From: Sediminibacterium sp.
GTDB lineage: Bacteria > Bacteroidota > Bacteroidia > Chitinophagales > Chitinophagaceae
Assembly (NCBI GenBank): GCA_017983845.1
Contig: JAGOAO010000010.1
Coordinates: 1-56,911, forward strand
Direction: 5' to 3'
DNA: 56,911 nucleotides
Part shown: positions 14,867 to 24,107 of the stretch, in pieces
How the letters are laid out: each line of letters begins with the position of its first letter
Position numbering within the stretch: the stretch's first letter is position 1
The notes under the pieces: model-generated
Told to the model about the DNA's origin: nothing
Database searches by the model: none
Seen by the model: only the letters and a program-made list of their open reading frames with translations
Program-made: the position numbers and the translations under genes

Positions 14867-14868
14867 CT

Positions 14869-15339
14869 ATGGAAGTAAACGAACTAAAAGACAGGATACA
14901 CAGTTTATTAGAGCCTCTTTTGCAAGAGGATCCAAGCTATTTTTTGGTACATATCAAAGTAAAGCCAGGGCACATCATTAGAGTCTATATAGATGGCGAT
15001 CAGGGTCTACCTATTAAGCAATGCACTTCTTTTAATAGAAGACTGTACAAAGCCATTGAGGAAGCTGCTTGGTTTCCGGAAGGGGATTTTGCATTAGAAG
15101 TTTCTTCGCCAGGGGTGGATGAGCCTTTGATTTTAAACAGACAATATGTAAAAAATATTGGACGTAATGTAGAAGTGATTCTGAATGATGAAACAGTGCA
15201 TGTGGGCAATTTAAAAGAAGTAACAGATAAAGATATTTTAATCGAGTGGACAGCAGGCAAGGGCAAAAAAGCAACCCTTGAACAAATGCATATTCCATTT
15301 GAAAATATAAAATCAACTATAGTTCAAATTCAATTTTAA
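14869..15339 (+). CDS. rimP: Ribosome maturation factor RimP
   Basis: A 156-residue cytoplasmic factor for 30S subunit maturation, counted from the ATG at 14869. An in-frame TTG at 14809 overlaps the -7 box and lies upstream of the predicted transcription start, so it is rejected. The conserved core FALEVSSPGVDEPL (residues ~76-89) is visible, followed by the Sm-like C-terminal domain. It is the first gene of the conserved rimP-nusA-infB operon; nusA starts 39 bases after its stop. Confidence 0.93.
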   Translation: MEVNELKDRIHSLLEPLLQEDPSYFLVHIKVKPGHIIRVYIDGDQGLPIKQCTSFNRRLYKAIEEAAWFPEGDFALEVSSPGVDEPLILNRQYVKNIGRNVEVILNDETVHVGNLKEVTDKDILIEWTAGKGKKATLEQMHIPFENIKSTIVQIQF

Positions 15340-15378
15340 CAAAACTCAAGCTTGACAGCTTGATAAAAAAATGATGTT

Positions 15379-16629
15379 ATGGCAAGTATAAATTTGATTG
15401 AAGCTTTCGCGGAGTTTAAAGACGCTGAAAATATAGATCGTCCTACGATGATGAAAGTGGTAGAAGATGTATTCAAAACCTTATTGAGAAAAAAATATGG
15501 TAGCGATGAAAACTTCGACGTAATTGTGAATGCAGAAAAAGGTGACTTGGAAATTATCCGCCGTCGTGAAATCAGACCTGATGATGACGTGGACAATCCT
15601 TTAGCTGAAGTTTCTTATTCAGATGCGATCAAAATCGAGCCTGACTTTGAAATTGGTGAAGAATTATTAGAAGAAGTAAATATCTACGACTTTGGTAGAA
15701 GAGCGATCCTTGCTGCAAAGCAGACGCTTGCTTCTCGTATCAATGACTTAAAGAAGAACGTTTTAGTAAAAAAATATTCTGATAGAATTGGTGATATTAT
15801 CAATGCAGAAATCTACCAGGTTTGGAAGAAAGAAGTGTTGTTATTGGATGAAGAAGGCAATGAATTGATCCTTCCAAAAACAGAACAAATTCCTCAAGAC
15901 TTTTTCAAGAAGGGCGAGAATATCAGAGCCGTTGTTGCAAGAGTAGACATGAAAAATAATTCTCCGGTGATTATTTTATCAAGAACAAATCCATTGTTCT
16001 TGGCTAAATTATTAGAGATCGAAGTGCCAGAAATTTTTGATGGCTTAATCACCATTAAGAAGATTGTTCGTGAGCCAGGTGAGCGTGCAAAAGTAGCGGT
16101 TGAATCTTTCGACGATCGTATCGACCCAGTAGGTGCTTGTGTGGGTATGAAAGGATCTCGTATTCATGGCATTGTGAGAGAATTGAAAAATGAAAACATC
16201 GACGTCATTAATTTCACTACGAATACACAATTGTTAATCCAACGTTCTTTGACGCCTGCAAAAATCAGCTACATGAACATAGATGCAGATCGTAAGCGTG
16301 CAGAAGTTTATTTACAAGCAGATCAGGTTTCTTTAGCGATTGGTCGTCGTGGTGTAAACATCAAGTTGGCTTCTGAATTAACAGGTTACGAATTAGATGT
16401 GTACCGTGAAGACGAAGAAATTGTGGATGAATTTGATATCGATTTAGATGAATTTAGCGATGAGATTGAAGCATGGATCATTGATGAATTTAAGCGTGTT
16501 GGTTGTGATACAGGAAGAAGTGTATTGAAATTGAGCGCAGAAGAATTAGAAAAAAGAACAGACTTGGAAGTGGAGACGATTGCGGAAGTACGCCGTGTCT
16601 TGACAGAAGAGTTTGCCAAAGGTGAATAA
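15379..16629 (+). CDS. nusA: Transcription termination/antitermination factor NusA
   Basis: A 416-residue RNA-polymerase-associated factor. The N-terminal domain (about 1-125), S1 domain (about 130-200) and two KH domains (about 200-340, with VGACVGMKGSRI and SLAIGRRGVNIKLA GXXG loops) are all present. The C-terminus adds an acidic stretch (EEIVDEFDIDLDEF) and a helical ending that resembles a single AR-like repeat. This length is normal for Bacteroidetes, which lack the second E. coli repeat. It affects pausing and intrinsic termination, so it could act on the hairpin in its own operon leader. Confidence 0.96.
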   Translation: MASINLIEAFAEFKDAENIDRPTMMKVVEDVFKTLLRKKYGSDENFDVIVNAEKGDLEIIRRREIRPDDDVDNPLAEVSYSDAIKIEPDFEIGEELLEEVNIYDFGRRAILAAKQTLASRINDLKKNVLVKKYSDRIGDIINAEIYQVWKKEVLLLDEEGNELILPKTEQIPQDFFKKGENIRAVVARVDMKNNSPVIILSRTNPLFLAKLLEIEVPEIFDGLITIKKIVREPGERAKVAVESFDDRIDPVGACVGMKGSRIHGIVRELKNENIDVINFTTNTQLLIQRSLTPAKISYMNIDADRKRAEVYLQADQVSLAIGRRGVNIKLASELTGYELDVYREDEEIVDEFDIDLDEFSDEIEAWIIDEFKRVGCDTGRSVLKLSAEELEKRTDLEVETIAEVRRVLTEEFAKGE

Positions 16630-16700
16630 CCTTTGAAATAGAAGTATATTTGTAAAAGGAACGCGTCCCTGTTCAAGAAAAAGGGACAAAAAACATTAGA

Positions 16701-19604
16701 ATGTCAGAATTGAAACTACCAAGACTGTTAGCAGCTGCTAAAGAATTCAACATCGGTCAAGATACCTTGATTGAATTCCTTAGTACTAAAGGTTTTCCGA
16801 AGGACGACCTTAAGCCAACAGCCAAATTAACTGAAAGTCAGTATTATGCTTTGCAAGCAGAATTCCAAAGCGACAAAGTCGCTAAGAATAAGGCAGACCA
16901 TGTGGAACTGCCAAAGAATGCAATAGCAGACAAGGGCAAAAAAGCAGAGGAAGAAATTGCTCCAGCTAAAAAAGCAGTTGTTGCTGAAACACCAGTTGTG
17001 GAAACACCAAAAGTGGCAGCGCCTATTGTGGAAGCTGCGCCAGTAGTTGCACCTGCACCAGTTGTAGAAGCACCTAAAGCCCCAGAGCAAGTTAAAGTGG
17101 AAGCGCCAGAAGTGGAAGCGCCTAAAGTGATCAATAAAATTGATCTTTCTTTAATTGACTCTTCGACTAGACCAAAAAAGACCACTAAAAAAGCAGATGA
17201 ACCTGCAGCTAAGGCAACTGCTGCTAAGGCAACAGAAGCGCCTAAGGCAGCTGCAAAAAAAGCAGAACCAGCTCCAGCTCCAACACCTGCACCTAAGGCG
17301 GCACCGGTAGATCATTCTATCGCCCCTGAAAATGTGCACGGAGCAATCACCAATATCCAAGCGGATAAATTAACAGGTCCAAAAATTTTAGGTAAGATTG
17401 ACTTACCAATCAATAGCGATACAAGACCAAAACCTTTAAGCCAAGAAGAAAAACGCATACGTAAGCGTATCCCTGTTCCAGGAAGACCAAATCAACCAGG
17501 TCAAGGTGGTCAAACTCAAGGCGGAGGTGGATACCAAGGTAATCGTCCACAAGGAGGCGGATACCAAGGCAATCGTCCAGCAGGCGGAGGGTATCAAGGC
17601 AATCGTCCAAATAATCAGGGCAATCGTCCAGGTCAAGGTGGCGCACGTGGAAGAAATATGCCACAAACTGCTGAGCAAAAAGAAATCGATCAAAAGACAA
17701 TTCAGAATAAGATCAAGGAAACTCAAGCTAAATTATCTGGCCAAGGTGGTCGTGGTAAGAGTATGAAGTCCAAGTATCGTCGTCAAAGAAGAGAAGAAGC
17801 TGCTGAAAATGAAAATAACGAACAAAGAGAAGACAACAAATTACAAGTAACTGAATTCGTTACTGTAAGTGAATTGTCTAGCTTGATGGACGTAAGCTTT
17901 GCTGAAATTATCAGCAAGTGTATGAACTTGGGTATTATGGTTTCAATCAACCAACGTTTAGATGCCGAGGTTATTGAATTGGTAGCAAGTGAATTTGGAT
18001 TTGAAGTGGAATTTGTAGGATTAGAAGATGTAGAAGAAATGGACGAAGAAGAGGAAGCAGAAGACCAAGCGAATTTGGTGGAGCGTCCTCCAATTGTAAC
18101 GATCATGGGTCACGTGGATCACGGTAAAACATCCTTATTGGATTATATCCGTAATGCAAATGTGGTTGCGGGTGAGGCCGGCGGTATCACACAGCATATT
18201 GGTGCATATGAAGTGACTTTGCCTAATGGCAAGGCGATCACTTTCTTGGATACACCGGGTCACGAAGCCTTTACAGCAATGCGTGCTCGTGGTGCTAAGA
18301 TTACAGATATTGCCATTATCGTTGTCGCAGCGGATGATGCAGTGATGCCACAAACAAAAGAGGCCATCAGTCACTCACAAGCTGCAAGCGTTCCAATGAT
18401 CTTTGCGGTGAACAAGATTGATAAAGATGGTGCACAGCCTCAAAAGATTTACGAGCAGTTGTCACAAATGAATATTTTAGTAGAAGCTTGGGGTGGTAAA
18501 TTCCAAAACCAAGAATTGTCTGCTAAGCAAGGTTTGAATGTAGATGCTTTATTAGAGAAGGTATTATTAGAATCTGAAATTTTAGATTTAAAAGCCAATC
18601 CAAATAGAGAAGCAACAGGAAGTGTGATTGAAGCCTCTTTGGATAAAGGGCGTGGATATGTTGCCACCATCTTAGTGCAGAATGGTACTTTACGTCAAGG
18701 TGATTTGATTTTATCAGGTCAATTTTATGGACGTGTTAAAGCGATGTTCAACGAGCGTAACCAACGCATCGAAGTGGCTCCGCCGTCTACACCAGTCGTT
18801 ATCTTAGGTTTGAATGGCGCACCACAAGCGGGTGAGAAATTCAAAGTATATGATGATGAAGCAGAAGCAAAAGAATTAGCAACTAAACGTGCTCAATTAT
18901 TAAGAGAGCAAGGTTTAAGAACTAGAAAACATATTACATTAGACGAGATTGGTCGTCGTTTGGCTTTAGGTAACTTTAAAGAATTAAACATCATCATCAA
19001 AGGTGACGTGGATGGTTCTGTAGAAGCCTTAAGTGATTCATTACAAAAATTATCTACCGAAGAGATTGCAATTAGAGTGGTATTGAAAGGGGTAGGTCAG
19101 ATTTCTGAATCTGATGTATTGCTTTCTGCTGCATCTGATGCCATCATCATTGGATTTAACGTTCGTCCAAGTATGCAAGCAAGTCGCTTAGCAGAAACAG
19201 AAGGAGTGGAGATCAAAATGTACTCTATCATCTATAACGCAATTGATGAAATCAAGAGCGCGATGGAAGGTATGTTGGAACCAAAAATCCAAGAGAAGAT
19301 TGTTGCCAACGTAGAAGTTAGAGAAGTCTACAAATTTGATAAAGCAACTGTTGCAGGATGTTATGTATTGGATGGTAAGTTGAGTAGAAATAGTAAAATA
19401 CGTATTATTCGTGACGGTATCGTTGAGTTCCCAAGAGGTGAAGGCCAGGCTGCTGAATTAGGAAGCTTGAAGCGTTTCAAAGATGACGTGAAAGAAGTCG
19501 TTTCTAATATGGAATGTGGTTTAACCATTAAGAACTTTGCCGACTTGAAACCGGGTGATATTGTAGAGGCATTTGAGGAAGAAGAAGTTAAACGTACTTT
19601 ATAA
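16701..19604 (+). CDS. infB: Translation initiation factor IF-2
   Basis: A 967-residue GTPase that positions initiator tRNA on the ribosome. The first ~380 residues form a long low-complexity linker: alanine/proline/valine-rich, then a glycine-rich segment (about 274-313) of repeated GGGYQGNRP units, then a basic KSKYRRQRR patch. The GTPase domain begins near residue 465 with [14 protein letters not shown] (G1), DTPGHEAF (G3) and NKIDKDG (G4). Domains II-IV follow and end with [17 protein letters not shown]. Length exceeds E. coli IF-2 (890) because of the linker. A weak hairpin, GTCCCT/AGGGAC at 16665-16687, precedes the start. Confidence 0.97.
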   Translation: MSELKLPRLLAAAKEFNIGQDTLIEFLSTKGFPKDDLKPTAKLTESQYYALQAEFQSDKVAKNKADHVELPKNAIADKGKKAEEEIAPAKKAVVAETPVVETPKVAAPIVEAAPVVAPAPVVEAPKAPEQVKVEAPEVEAPKVINKIDLSLIDSSTRPKKTTKKADEPAAKATAAKATEAPKAAAKKAEPAPAPTPAPKAAPVDHSIAPENVHGAITNIQADKLTGPKILGKIDLPINSDTRPKPLSQEEKRIRKRIPVPGRPNQPGQGGQTQGGGGYQGNRPQGGGYQGNRPAGGGYQGNRPNNQGNRPGQGGARGRNMPQTAEQKEIDQKTIQNKIKETQAKLSGQGGRGKSMKSKYRRQRREEAAENENNEQREDNKLQVTEFVTVSELSSLMDVSFAEIISKCMNLGIMVSINQRLDAEVIELVASEFGFEVEFVGLEDVEEMDEEEEAEDQANLVERPPIVTIMGHVDHGKTSLLDYIRNANVVAGEAGGITQHIGAYEVTLPNGKAITFLDTPGHEAFTAMRARGAKITDIAIIVVAADDAVMPQTKEAISHSQAASVPMIFAVNKIDKDGAQPQKIYEQLSQMNILVEAWGGKFQNQELSAKQGLNVDALLEKVLLESEILDLKANPNREATGSVIEASLDKGRGYVATILVQNGTLRQGDLILSGQFYGRVKAMFNERNQRIEVAPPSTPVVILGLNGAPQAGEKFKVYDDEAEAKELATKRAQLLREQGLRTRKHITLDEIGRRLALGNFKELNIIIKGDVDGSVEALSDSLQKLSTEEIAIRVVLKGVGQISESDVLLSAASDAIIIGFNVRPSMQASRLAETEGVEIKMYSIIYNAIDEIKSAMEGMLEPKIQEKIVANVEVREVYKFDKATVAGCYVLDGKLSRNSKIRIIRDGIVEFPRGEGQAAELGSLKRFKDDVKEVVSNMECGLTIKNFADLKPGDIVEAFEEEEVKRTL
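17520..17639 (+). repeat. 30-bp coding tandem repeat in infB
   Basis: Three consecutive 30-base units encode [20 protein letters not shown] and [10 protein letters not shown], followed by degenerate shorter copies ([11 protein letters not shown]). The units differ at wobble positions, so the repeat is not freshly expanded. It encodes a flexible glycine/arginine/tyrosine-rich linker of the kind that binds RNA. Confidence 0.85.
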
Positions 19605-19618
19605 AAATATTAAGATTT

Positions 19619-19645
19619 GATAGTTGGGGTATTGCCCCAGCTATC
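19619..19645 (+). other. RNA hairpin between infB and the SurA-like gene
   Basis: GATAGTTGGGG (19619-19629) pairs with CCCCAGCTATC (19635-19645) through 11 pairs including one G-U, with a 5-base loop. There is no T-run behind it, so it is a poor terminator. It could be a processing or mRNA-stability element between infB and the downstream gene. Confidence 0.5.
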
Positions 19646-19672
19646 GGAACTTAGCCCCTTAATTCATATTTG

Positions 19673-21064
19673 ATGAAAATAGCTCGCTTTGTATTTGTCC
19701 TAGGATTCGTTGTAGTTGCCAGTTGCGCAAATGCACAAATTAAAAAAGTTTTAGCAGATAAAATTGTTGCTACAGTAGGTGACAAATACATTTTGCGTTC
19801 TGATGTGGACAATGCCATTGCAGATTACAAAAGACAATCTCAGGGTCAAGAGAATATTGAATTACCAACTGCCTGTCAAGTGATTGAAGGCCAGTTGATA
19901 CGTAAGGCCTTGGTATTGCAAGCCGAAAAAGATTCTATTTTAATTACAGACGAAGAAATTGAAAGTGCTATTGATGGCCGTATCCGAAATTTCATTCAAC
20001 AGTTTGGATCAAAAGAAGTGTTAGAAGAAGTTGCTGGTCGTAGCGTTTTTCAATTAAAAGATGATTTTAGATTATTGATTAGAGAACAACGCTTAGCAGA
20101 GGAAATGCAAACTAAAATTGTAGAAAAAGTAAAGATCACCCCAAATGAGGTAAAAGCTTTTTATGCAAAAATTCCTACCGACAGCTTGCCTTTATATGAG
20201 AGCGAAGTGCAAATTTCAGAAATCATCATGCATCCTAAAGCGAATCGTGATATCGAAGAATATGTGATTCAGCAAATGCTCGAATACCGTAAACAAGTAG
20301 AGGGTGGAGTGAATAAGTTTGATCAGTTGGTTAAATTATATTCAGAAGATCCTAGTGCAAAAGAAAACCTAGGTCAGTTTAGCTTGAATAGAAATGTAAG
20401 AGAATTCGATCCTGCTTTTATGGCGGCTTCTTTTAGATTAAAAGAAGGTCAAATTTCTGCTCCAGTTAAATCTAAGTTCGGTTATCATATGATTCAATTA
20501 ATCTCTAGATCTGGAGATGAAGCGGTGGTAAAACATATTTTAAGAATACCACCCATCACGAATGACGAAATCAATGAAACAAAAAAAATATTAGATAGTG
20601 TTAGAGGCGTAATCCTAGCTGGCAAAACCACTTTTGGTGAGGCCGTGAATAAATTTAGTGACGACGAATCTAGTAAGTTCAGCGGTGGCGCTGTTACAGG
20701 CCGAGACGGATCTACCTATATCAACTTTGACCAATTGGACAAGGAGATGGTGGTGTTGATTCAAAACATGAAGCCAGGTGATATCTCTGAGCCACAATTG
20801 TATGTGGATGACCGAGGCAGAAAAACAGTTCGCGTTGTTTATTATAAAGAAAGAACCGCACCGCATAAAGAAAATTTAAAAGAAGATTACAATCGTGTTT
20901 CGGTGAGAGCTTTAGAGGAGAAAAAGGCGAAAGTGTTAGAGTCTTGGTTCAAAGAAAGAGTGCCCAATTACTATGTATTTATAGACAACGATTTTCAGTC
21001 TTGCAAAGAATTGACAGATTGGACTAAAGTAGCTAACGCAATTGTAAAGGAAAAAACATACTAG
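19673..21064 (+). CDS. SurA-like periplasmic peptidyl-prolyl isomerase/chaperone
   Basis: A 463-residue exported protein from the ATG at 19673; a TTG directly before it is ignored. The signal peptide MKIARFVFVLGFVVVASCANAQ is followed by a SurA N-terminal helical domain (KIVATVGDKYILRSDVDNAI). Two parvulin-like domains lie at about 175-280 (SEVQISEIIMHPK, FSEDPSAKENLGQF-type core) and 285-390 (AVVKHILRIPP, KFSDDESSKFSGGAV). The role is folding of outer-membrane proteins in the periplasm. It lies 68 bases after infB and 10 bases before the amidophosphoribosyltransferase. Confidence 0.88.
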   Translation: MKIARFVFVLGFVVVASCANAQIKKVLADKIVATVGDKYILRSDVDNAIADYKRQSQGQENIELPTACQVIEGQLIRKALVLQAEKDSILITDEEIESAIDGRIRNFIQQFGSKEVLEEVAGRSVFQLKDDFRLLIREQRLAEEMQTKIVEKVKITPNEVKAFYAKIPTDSLPLYESEVQISEIIMHPKANRDIEEYVIQQMLEYRKQVEGGVNKFDQLVKLYSEDPSAKENLGQFSLNRNVREFDPAFMAASFRLKEGQISAPVKSKFGYHMIQLISRSGDEAVVKHILRIPPITNDEINETKKILDSVRGVILAGKTTFGEAVNKFSDDESSKFSGGAVTGRDGSTYINFDQLDKEMVVLIQNMKPGDISEPQLYVDDRGRKTVRVVYYKERTAPHKENLKEDYNRVSVRALEEKKAKVLESWFKERVPNYYVFIDNDFQSCKELTDWTKVANAIVKEKTY

Positions 21065-21074
21065 AAAATTCATC

Positions 21075-22922
21075 ATGAGCGACGAGATCAAACACGAGTG
21101 TGGCTTAGCATTCATTAGGTTAAGAAAACCATTGTCCTACTATCTACAAAATAGAGGATCGGTCACCTACGGATTAAATAAGTTGTATCTCTTGATGGAG
21201 AAGCAACACAATCGTGGACAAGATGGCGCAGGGATTGCAACTGTTAAACTAGATATAGAAGCAGGCAATCCTTTTTTGTATCGTTTAAGAAGTAGTGCAC
21301 AGCAGCCTATTGCTGATTTGTTTTATAAAGTAGGTCAAGAGATTCAAGAATTAGAAAAATTCCAACCAGATATTACCAAGCATCCAGGACTCATGAAAGG
21401 GCATTTGCCTTTTATGGGTGAGTTATTATTGGGACATTTAAGGTATGGCACACAGGGCAAGAACAATGTGGAGTTTTGTCACCCGTTTATAAAGAAGAAT
21501 TTAGTGCCTGGGAAAAACCTTGCCTTAGCAGGTAATTTCAACTTGGTGAATACGGATGAGTTATTCAAACAAATCAAACATGTACCTGGTCCTTTTGAAA
21601 AACAAAGTGACTTAGCTGCAATGATGGAAGTGATTCATCACTTTTTAGTGGAAGAAGAAACTAAAAATCCTAATAGCCCTAATATCGCTGAAGTGCTAAA
21701 ACAAGCCGTACCGATGTTTGATGGCGGATTTACCATTGGAGGTTTAGTAGGAAATGGATATAGTTTTGTAATGCGTGACGCACATGGCATTCGACCAGCT
21801 TATTATTTTATCGATGGCGAAGTGGTTGTAGCTGCAAGCGAAAGAGCTGCTATACGTACCACTTTTAATGTGGGTGAAAACGAAGTGCATGAATTGATGC
21901 CAGGGACTGCTTTAATTGTAGATGATAAAGGCGGTTATACAATCGAACAAATTATAACACCTAAAGAAAGAAGAGCTTGTTCATTTGAGCGTATCTATTT
22001 TTCTAGAGGTGGTGATGAAAAAATATACAGAGAGCGTATTGCCTTGGGGCACCACTTAAGCAGAATTGTCTTAGATAGGATTGAAAAAGATTTAAAAAAT
22101 ACCATTTTCTCTTATATCCCTAATACTGCCGAAGTGGCTTTTTACGGATTGGTAAAGGGCATGGAAGAATACCTGAACGCAATCAAGGTTGAGCGTATTT
22201 TAAGCTGGGGTAAAGAAGTAGATGGGGATAAGTTGGGTGAGATGGTGAATAGAAAAATACGTCAGGAAAAAATTGCCATCAAAGATGTAAAGTTGAGAAC
22301 TTTCATTACTGAAGATGCGAATCGAAATGAAATGGTGCAACATGTCTACGATATTACATACGGAACAGTAAGAAGAAATGAAGACACTTTGGTTGTGATT
22401 GATGATAGTATTGTTAGGGGTACCACTTTAAAGGAAAGTATCATTAGAATGTTGTCAAGATTAGGCCCTAAAAAAATTATCGTAGTGTCATCTGCGCCAC
22501 AAATCAGGTATCCCGATTGCTATGGCATTGATATGAGTAAGATGGGTGATTTCATTGCGTTTAAAGCTGCTATTGCTTTGTTAAAAGAAAGAGGGATGGA
22601 AAAGGTGATGGATGAGGTATATCAAAAAATTAAATCACTTGAACTTAAACATGAATTGCATACAGAAAATGTAGTTCGTGAATTATATCAGCCATTTACG
22701 ACAGAAGAGATTTCAGATAAAATTGCGCAATTGATTACGCCTGACAATATACAAATCCCTGTAGAAGTGATTTATCAAACCATTGAAGGGTTACATACAT
22801 GTTGTCCTACCAATACCGGTGATTGGTATTTCACTGGGAACTATCCAACACCAGGCGGAAATAAAGTTTGTAATAAAGCCTATCTCAATTATATAGAAGG
22901 CAACGACAATAGAGGATATTAA
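21075..22922 (+). CDS. Amidophosphoribosyltransferase-type enzyme (PurF family)
   Basis: A 615-residue protein expected to transfer glutamine-derived ammonia to PRPP, the first step of purine synthesis. The glutaminase nucleophile is probably C9 (HECGLA), so an 8-residue propeptide must be removed. KQHNRGQDGAG near residues 43-53 fits class II glutamine amidotransferases, and VVIDDSIVRGTTLKESI near residues 441-457 is the PRPP-binding loop. It is about 100 residues longer than E. coli PurF (505), with insertions in both halves. The longer form may be a paralogue, so the symbol is left open. It sits in an unusual place after a SurA-like gene and ends at a strong terminator. Confidence 0.8.
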   Translation: MSDEIKHECGLAFIRLRKPLSYYLQNRGSVTYGLNKLYLLMEKQHNRGQDGAGIATVKLDIEAGNPFLYRLRSSAQQPIADLFYKVGQEIQELEKFQPDITKHPGLMKGHLPFMGELLLGHLRYGTQGKNNVEFCHPFIKKNLVPGKNLALAGNFNLVNTDELFKQIKHVPGPFEKQSDLAAMMEVIHHFLVEEETKNPNSPNIAEVLKQAVPMFDGGFTIGGLVGNGYSFVMRDAHGIRPAYYFIDGEVVVAASERAAIRTTFNVGENEVHELMPGTALIVDDKGGYTIEQIITPKERRACSFERIYFSRGGDEKIYRERIALGHHLSRIVLDRIEKDLKNTIFSYIPNTAEVAFYGLVKGMEEYLNAIKVERILSWGKEVDGDKLGEMVNRKIRQEKIAIKDVKLRTFITEDANRNEMVQHVYDITYGTVRRNEDTLVVIDDSIVRGTTLKESIIRMLSRLGPKKIIVVSSAPQIRYPDCYGIDMSKMGDFIAFKAAIALLKERGMEKVMDEVYQKIKSLELKHELHTENVVRELYQPFTTEEISDKIAQLITPDNIQIPVEVIYQTIEGLHTCCPTNTGDWYFTGNYPTPGGNKVCNKAYLNYIEGNDNRGY

Positions 22923-22955
22923 TAATAAAGGCGCCAATGGCGCCTTTATTATTAA
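22919..22955. terminator. Bidirectional intrinsic terminator
   Basis: A perfect 17-base stem, TTAATAATAAAGGCGCC (22919-22935) and GGCGCCTTTATTATTAA (22939-22955), closes a 3-base AAT loop. It overlaps the purF-type stop codon and lies between convergent genes, so it can serve both. Confidence 0.95.
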
Positions 22956-22986
22956 TAGGAGTTTTTCAATATGAATTATTACTGAT

Positions 22987-24051
22987 TTATAATCGATAAC
23001 AAACAGCATTGATATTCATGCCGGCTCCAACTGAGGCAAAAACCACTACATCCCCTTTGTTCAATTTATGCTCGTTGTATTTTCCCTTATGCACTAGGTC
23101 ATATAAAGTAGGGATGGTTGCCACAGAACTATTGCCTAGCTCATGAATGCTCATTGGCATAATATCAGCAGGTATATCTTTTATATCATATAGTTTATAC
23201 AATGCCTTGATAAATCCCTCGTCCATTTTTTCGTTGGCCTGATGTAAAAAGAATTTTTTAACCTCTTTTATATCTACTCCTGCTTTTTCAATACATTCTT
23301 TCATTGCGATGGGCACATTCTTCATAGCGTACTCGTACACTTTACGCCCTTTCATTTTAATATATTTTGTATTGTCTTCCGCCCCCGGATGGTAAGACTT
23401 TCCTAAGTATAAAAAATAAGCTTCATCATTACAATGACTCTGAACACTAAAGGATAAGATACCTTGATTTGGATCTTCTGTGTGCTCAAGAATGCTAGCA
23501 CCAGCTCCATCGCTAAAGATCATGCTATCTCTATCGTGTTGGTCTACTACTCTACTTAAGGTTTCGGCCCCTATCACTAAACATTTTTTAGCCATACCAG
23601 ATTTAATGAATGAATCTGCTTGAATCACACCTTGTATCCAGCCTGGGCATCCAAATAAAATATCATAGGCCACACATGCCGGATTGACGATGCCTAAATT
23701 GTGTTTTACACGAGAAGCGATGGCTGGAATCGCATCTGACTGGATGGTACCGGCATCTACATCGCCGAAATTATGTGCAACTATAATCTGATCTATTGTT
23801 TCTGGGTCAATCCCAGCATCTTCGATTGCTAATTTTGCTGCAGCTGTGGCAAGATCGGATGTATTCATATTTACATCCGCATACCTTCTTTCCATGATAC
23901 CTGTGATCCCTTTAAATTTCTCAACTATTTCTTCGTTGGGAGATTTAATCAATTCACTCTGCTCGTCATAAAAAGAATGTTCAATAAAATCCTTGTTTGA
24001 TTTAATAATCGAAGGAATAACACTACCTGTGCCACTAATAATTGTTGCCAT
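22987..24051 (-). CDS. 3-oxoacyl-ACP synthase III-type ketosynthase
   Basis: A 354-residue condensing enzyme of the FabH/KAS III type, with the complete catalytic triad: C135 in ILFGCPGWIQG, H270 in FLHQAN and N307 in HELGNSS. KAS III enzymes condense an acyl-CoA with malonyl-ACP. It is more diverged from E. coli FabH (317 residues) than a housekeeping copy would be, and it is the last gene of an operon with a sugar-phosphate isomerase and a mannose-1-phosphate guanylyltransferase. It may serve a special lipid rather than bulk fatty-acid initiation. There is a 56-base gap after manC. Confidence 0.85.
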   Translation of the reverse strand: MATIISGTGSVIPSIIKSNKDFIEHSFYDEQSELIKSPNEEIVEKFKGITGIMERRYADVNMNTSDLATAAAKLAIEDAGIDPETIDQIIVAHNFGDVDAGTIQSDAIPAIASRVKHNLGIVNPACVAYDILFGCPGWIQGVIQADSFIKSGMAKKCLVIGAETLSRVVDQHDRDSMIFSDGAGASILEHTEDPNQGILSFSVQSHCNDEAYFLYLGKSYHPGAEDNTKYIKMKGRKVYEYAMKNVPIAMKECIEKAGVDIKEVKKFFLHQANEKMDEGFIKALYKLYDIKDIPADIMPMSIHELGNSSVATIPTLYDLVHKGKYNEHKLNKGDVVVFASVGAGMNINAVCYRL

Positions 24052-24107
24052 AGAGGGGGTCGATTTTGATTTTCAAGCAATAACCTAACCACCCTAAGAT
24101 AGGCATT

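Noticed and set aside
14809..14868. A longer RimP reading frame starting at TTG 14809.
   Set aside because: The TTG overlaps the -7 box of the operon promoter and lies upstream of the predicted transcription start; the ATG at 14869 gives the normal family length.
16665..16687. A terminator between nusA and infB (GTCCCT/AGGGAC).
   Set aside because: Only 6 base pairs with an 11-base loop, followed by A-rich sequence instead of a T tract, so it would not terminate efficiently.
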